From contig JAAZOI010000253.1 in assembly GCA_012797825.1 (NCBI GenBank), positions 1 to 5,927 on the forward strand: a stretch of 5,927 nt of DNA, read 5' to 3'. A model generated the notes under the pieces. It was not told the origin of the DNA. It ran no database searches and saw only the letters and a list, made by a program, of their open reading frames with translations. Origin of the DNA: Eubacteriaceae bacterium (lineage in GTDB: Bacteria > Bacillota > Clostridia > Eubacteriales > UBA1433). The stretch's first letter is position 1. Each line of letters starts with the position of its first letter. Positions 4,477 through 5,927 of this stretch are shown piece after piece. The position numbers were made by a program, and so were the translations under genes.

Positions 4477-5262
4477 ATGAAAGAAGATTTTAAATTTGAC
4501 GGGCTTATTTTTGAAACTTTTTATGTAAGCGGTACTTTACCTAAAATTTACGGTTTATATGAGAACGATGGAATTGTAACAAAAACCCTAATCTATGAAG
4601 AAACCGGAACTTTTCCAACAAATACTTATGTAAGAAAGGAAATTCTTATAGATTATCAAAATTTGTTAGCATTAGTGACTGAAGATTCTGGCTTTAGTTC
4701 ACCGGCTATTTATGGTCACACTGTAGTTCATTACGGCAAGCTAGCGAATAACAATAGATTGTTTAAAATTGCAACAATGGGAGTTATTGCAGCGTGTAAC
4801 ACAAAAACATTTTTATATAATAAACCTAATTTCAATAACGTTATTTATTTGCCTGGTTTTGCTACCCGCACAGACTTTTTTAATGGGCTGAATTATTTTG
4901 GTTTCCCTAGTGCAGTAATAGGTGCTACTAATTTTATTGATGCAATAACTACGTTTACAACTCCGGCGGGCTGCTCTTCATTAACTATTAACTTTTACAT
5001 GCACAACGTCGGCGGAGTATCTTATTTGGCATATACAACTGATGTAAGTGTTACCGCTTCTACATTTTATAATCTAGTAATTGTAAACGCAATCGGAACA
5101 AATTTGGTTACAACAAATGTTATTACGGCTTACTGCCCGCTGCCCGAAGATTTATTTATATCGTCCTTCAGAATTGAGGTTATTCCAAATGTTGGGAGTT
5201 TAACCCCTTCGTCATCTTATTATAATTTTAATAAATTCTTGAGTTTTTGCTCACGCTCGTAA
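4477..5262 (+). CDS. Beta-rich 261-aa protein, candidate second capsid or spike protein
   Basis: The ATG is one base after the stop of the 263-aa gene, and no Shine-Dalgarno site is visible, so ribosomes probably reinitiate after the upstream gene. The protein is almost the same length as its neighbour, similarly rich in Thr, Asn, Phe and Tyr, and lacks membrane helices and known catalytic motifs. The N-terminal part (about 1-100) alternates strands and turns (FDGLIFETFYVSGTL, KIYGLYENDGIVTKTLIYEE). The C-terminal part has strand-like runs (LTINFYMHN, VSYLAYTTDVSVTA, YNLVIVNAIG, FRIEVIPN). It shares no obvious sequence with the 263-aa protein. Coupling to that gene suggests fixed stoichiometry, as for two structural subunits or a capsid with a spike or receptor-binding protein. 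Family unknown. Confidence 0.75.
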   Translation: MKEDFKFDGLIFETFYVSGTLPKIYGLYENDGIVTKTLIYEETGTFPTNTYVRKEILIDYQNLLALVTEDSGFSSPAIYGHTVVHYGKLANNNRLFKIATMGVIAACNTKTFLYNKPNFNNVIYLPGFATRTDFFNGLNYFGFPSAVIGATNFIDAITTFTTPAGCSSLTINFYMHNVGGVSYLAYTTDVSVTASTFYNLVIVNAIGTNLVTTNVITAYCPLPEDLFISSFRIEVIPNVGSLTPSSSYYNFNKFLSFCSRS

Positions 5263-5274
5263 GTTAATTTTATT

Positions 5275-5763
5275 ATGCGTAAATTTATTTATAAACAATA
5301 CAAAAAATTTAGAGGCTGTACCATTCATGAAACAACAATGTTAAACCATTTTATAAATAAATTTCCATATGTTTATCAATATATTATTTTGCAATTTCCA
5401 ATTTCCAATATTAATCTCAAAACAAAGGACTTTGATTTGAATATTTTAAGAGATAAGAAATTTATTTATTCTTCACGGGTTGATGCAATTTTTATAAATA
5501 ATGATATTTTTACTTTGGTTGAGATAAAACGTACTGCAACTTTGTTAAGTTTATTACAAATTAGTTACTATTATAATTTGATGAAAGCTAATTTTCCAAA
5601 TAAAAAATATTCAAAATTAATTGTGTTATGCCAGCGTTTTAATCCAATCGCAATAAAACACGCTGATTTTTTAAATATTATACTTATTCAGCTATCGGGA
5701 AACCCAGACGATGAACCTAATTTTTTGACTTTTGGTCCTGAACATTTTAATGAGCCTGTGTAA
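5275..5763 (+). CDS. PD-(D/E)XK nuclease-like protein
   Basis: This 162-aa protein is the last gene of the plus operon, 12 bases after the preceding stop; no clear Shine-Dalgarno site precedes the ATG. It contains the core PD-(D/E)XK layout: an early helix with Glu19 (TIHETTMLNHF), then RVDAIFINNDIFTLVEIKR (residues 68-86) with Asp70 and the E83-x-K85 motif on two strands, then Gln95 and tyrosines 98-100 in the next helix (LLQISYYYNLM), and a final strand KLIVLCQ. The spacing matches small nucleases of this superfamily, in which Asp and Glu bind metal and Lys supports hydrolysis. Overall length suits a single domain. It might resolve or trim genome DNA, degrade host DNA, or serve packaging; the order of genes favours a role with the particle. 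The fold call is strong for a no-search annotation, the substrate unknown. Confidence 0.7.
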   Translation: MRKFIYKQYKKFRGCTIHETTMLNHFINKFPYVYQYIILQFPISNINLKTKDFDLNILRDKKFIYSSRVDAIFINNDIFTLVEIKRTATLLSLLQISYYYNLMKANFPNKKYSKLIVLCQRFNPIAIKHADFLNIILIQLSGNPDDEPNFLTFGPEHFNEPV

Positions 5764-5927
5764 TGTTTTAATATAAATGTTTTGTTTTTCAAATATTTAC
5801 TAATTTTTTTTTGATTTTACCTAAAAGGCGAGAGGGCGAGTCGGGCAATTATATAAAAAAATGTAAAAAATCTCCTTTATTTTTGGCAATTTAAACAATT
5901 ATTAAAGCGTTAATTCCTCCCCCGCCC
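5764..5927. other. Noncoding tail turning GC-rich at its end
   Basis: No gene or clear intrinsic terminator follows the plus operon. A T9 tract (5804-5812) is followed by a GC-rich block AAGGCGAGAGGG (5825-5836) and then AT-rich sequence, and the window ends in CCTCCCCCGCCC. Read on the minus strand, the piece near 5804-5850 resembles 255-288: GGTAAA, three bases, then nine A in both, and both have AATTG and CGCCC upstream. This ties the end of the window to the repeat domain at its start, as expected if the molecule is circular. Confidence 0.45.

Overview
The window looks like a small, AT-rich virus-like or plasmid-like element of a bacterium, possibly the near-complete genome of a small tailless phage or episome. 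Bacterial signs are strong Shine-Dalgarno sites (AAGGAG, AGGAGG), tightly packed and overlapping operons, and a cluster of canonical DnaA boxes. No gene could be matched to a named reference. The functional calls come from motifs and context only, and the host phylum cannot be fixed.

Layout. Positions 1-1560 hold no convincing gene. This stretch is much richer in G+C than the rest and is built from repeats: a perfect 125-bp inverted repeat (1-125 and 798-922), an imperfect nested palindrome inside its loop (226-316 and 429-507), a two-copy 43-bp repeat (584-654), and a degenerate tandem array led by GGTGGGTGCTTGC with a basic period of 131 bp (904-1480). A hairpin with a T-tract (1568-1609) closes this domain.

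Positions 1610-2827 hold a three-gene minus-strand operon: two small unknown proteins, then a 205-aa protein with a helix-turn-helix and a ParB/KorB-like C-terminal half. Positions 2828-3240 are a very AT-rich divergent intergenic region. It has five DnaA-box matches, AT-rich repeats and a 20-bp operator-like palindrome, and is the best origin candidate.

Positions 3241-5763 hold a four-gene plus-strand operon: a 143-aa basic repeat-containing protein, two beta-rich proteins of 263 and 261 aa that are candidate virion proteins, and a 162-aa PD-(D/E)XK nuclease-like protein. The last 164 bases are noncoding and turn GC-rich at the very end, like the start of the window. This fits a circular molecule cut inside its GC-rich repeat domain, but does not prove it.

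How the genes may work together (inference): the minus operon would carry maintenance or regulatory functions (ParB-like DNA binder), the central region would start replication with host DnaA, and the plus operon would make the particle and a DNA-processing enzyme. No polymerase, rolling-circle Rep, packaging ATPase, integrase or lysis gene is recognisable here. The element therefore either relies on its host, uses unrecognised proteins, or is incomplete.
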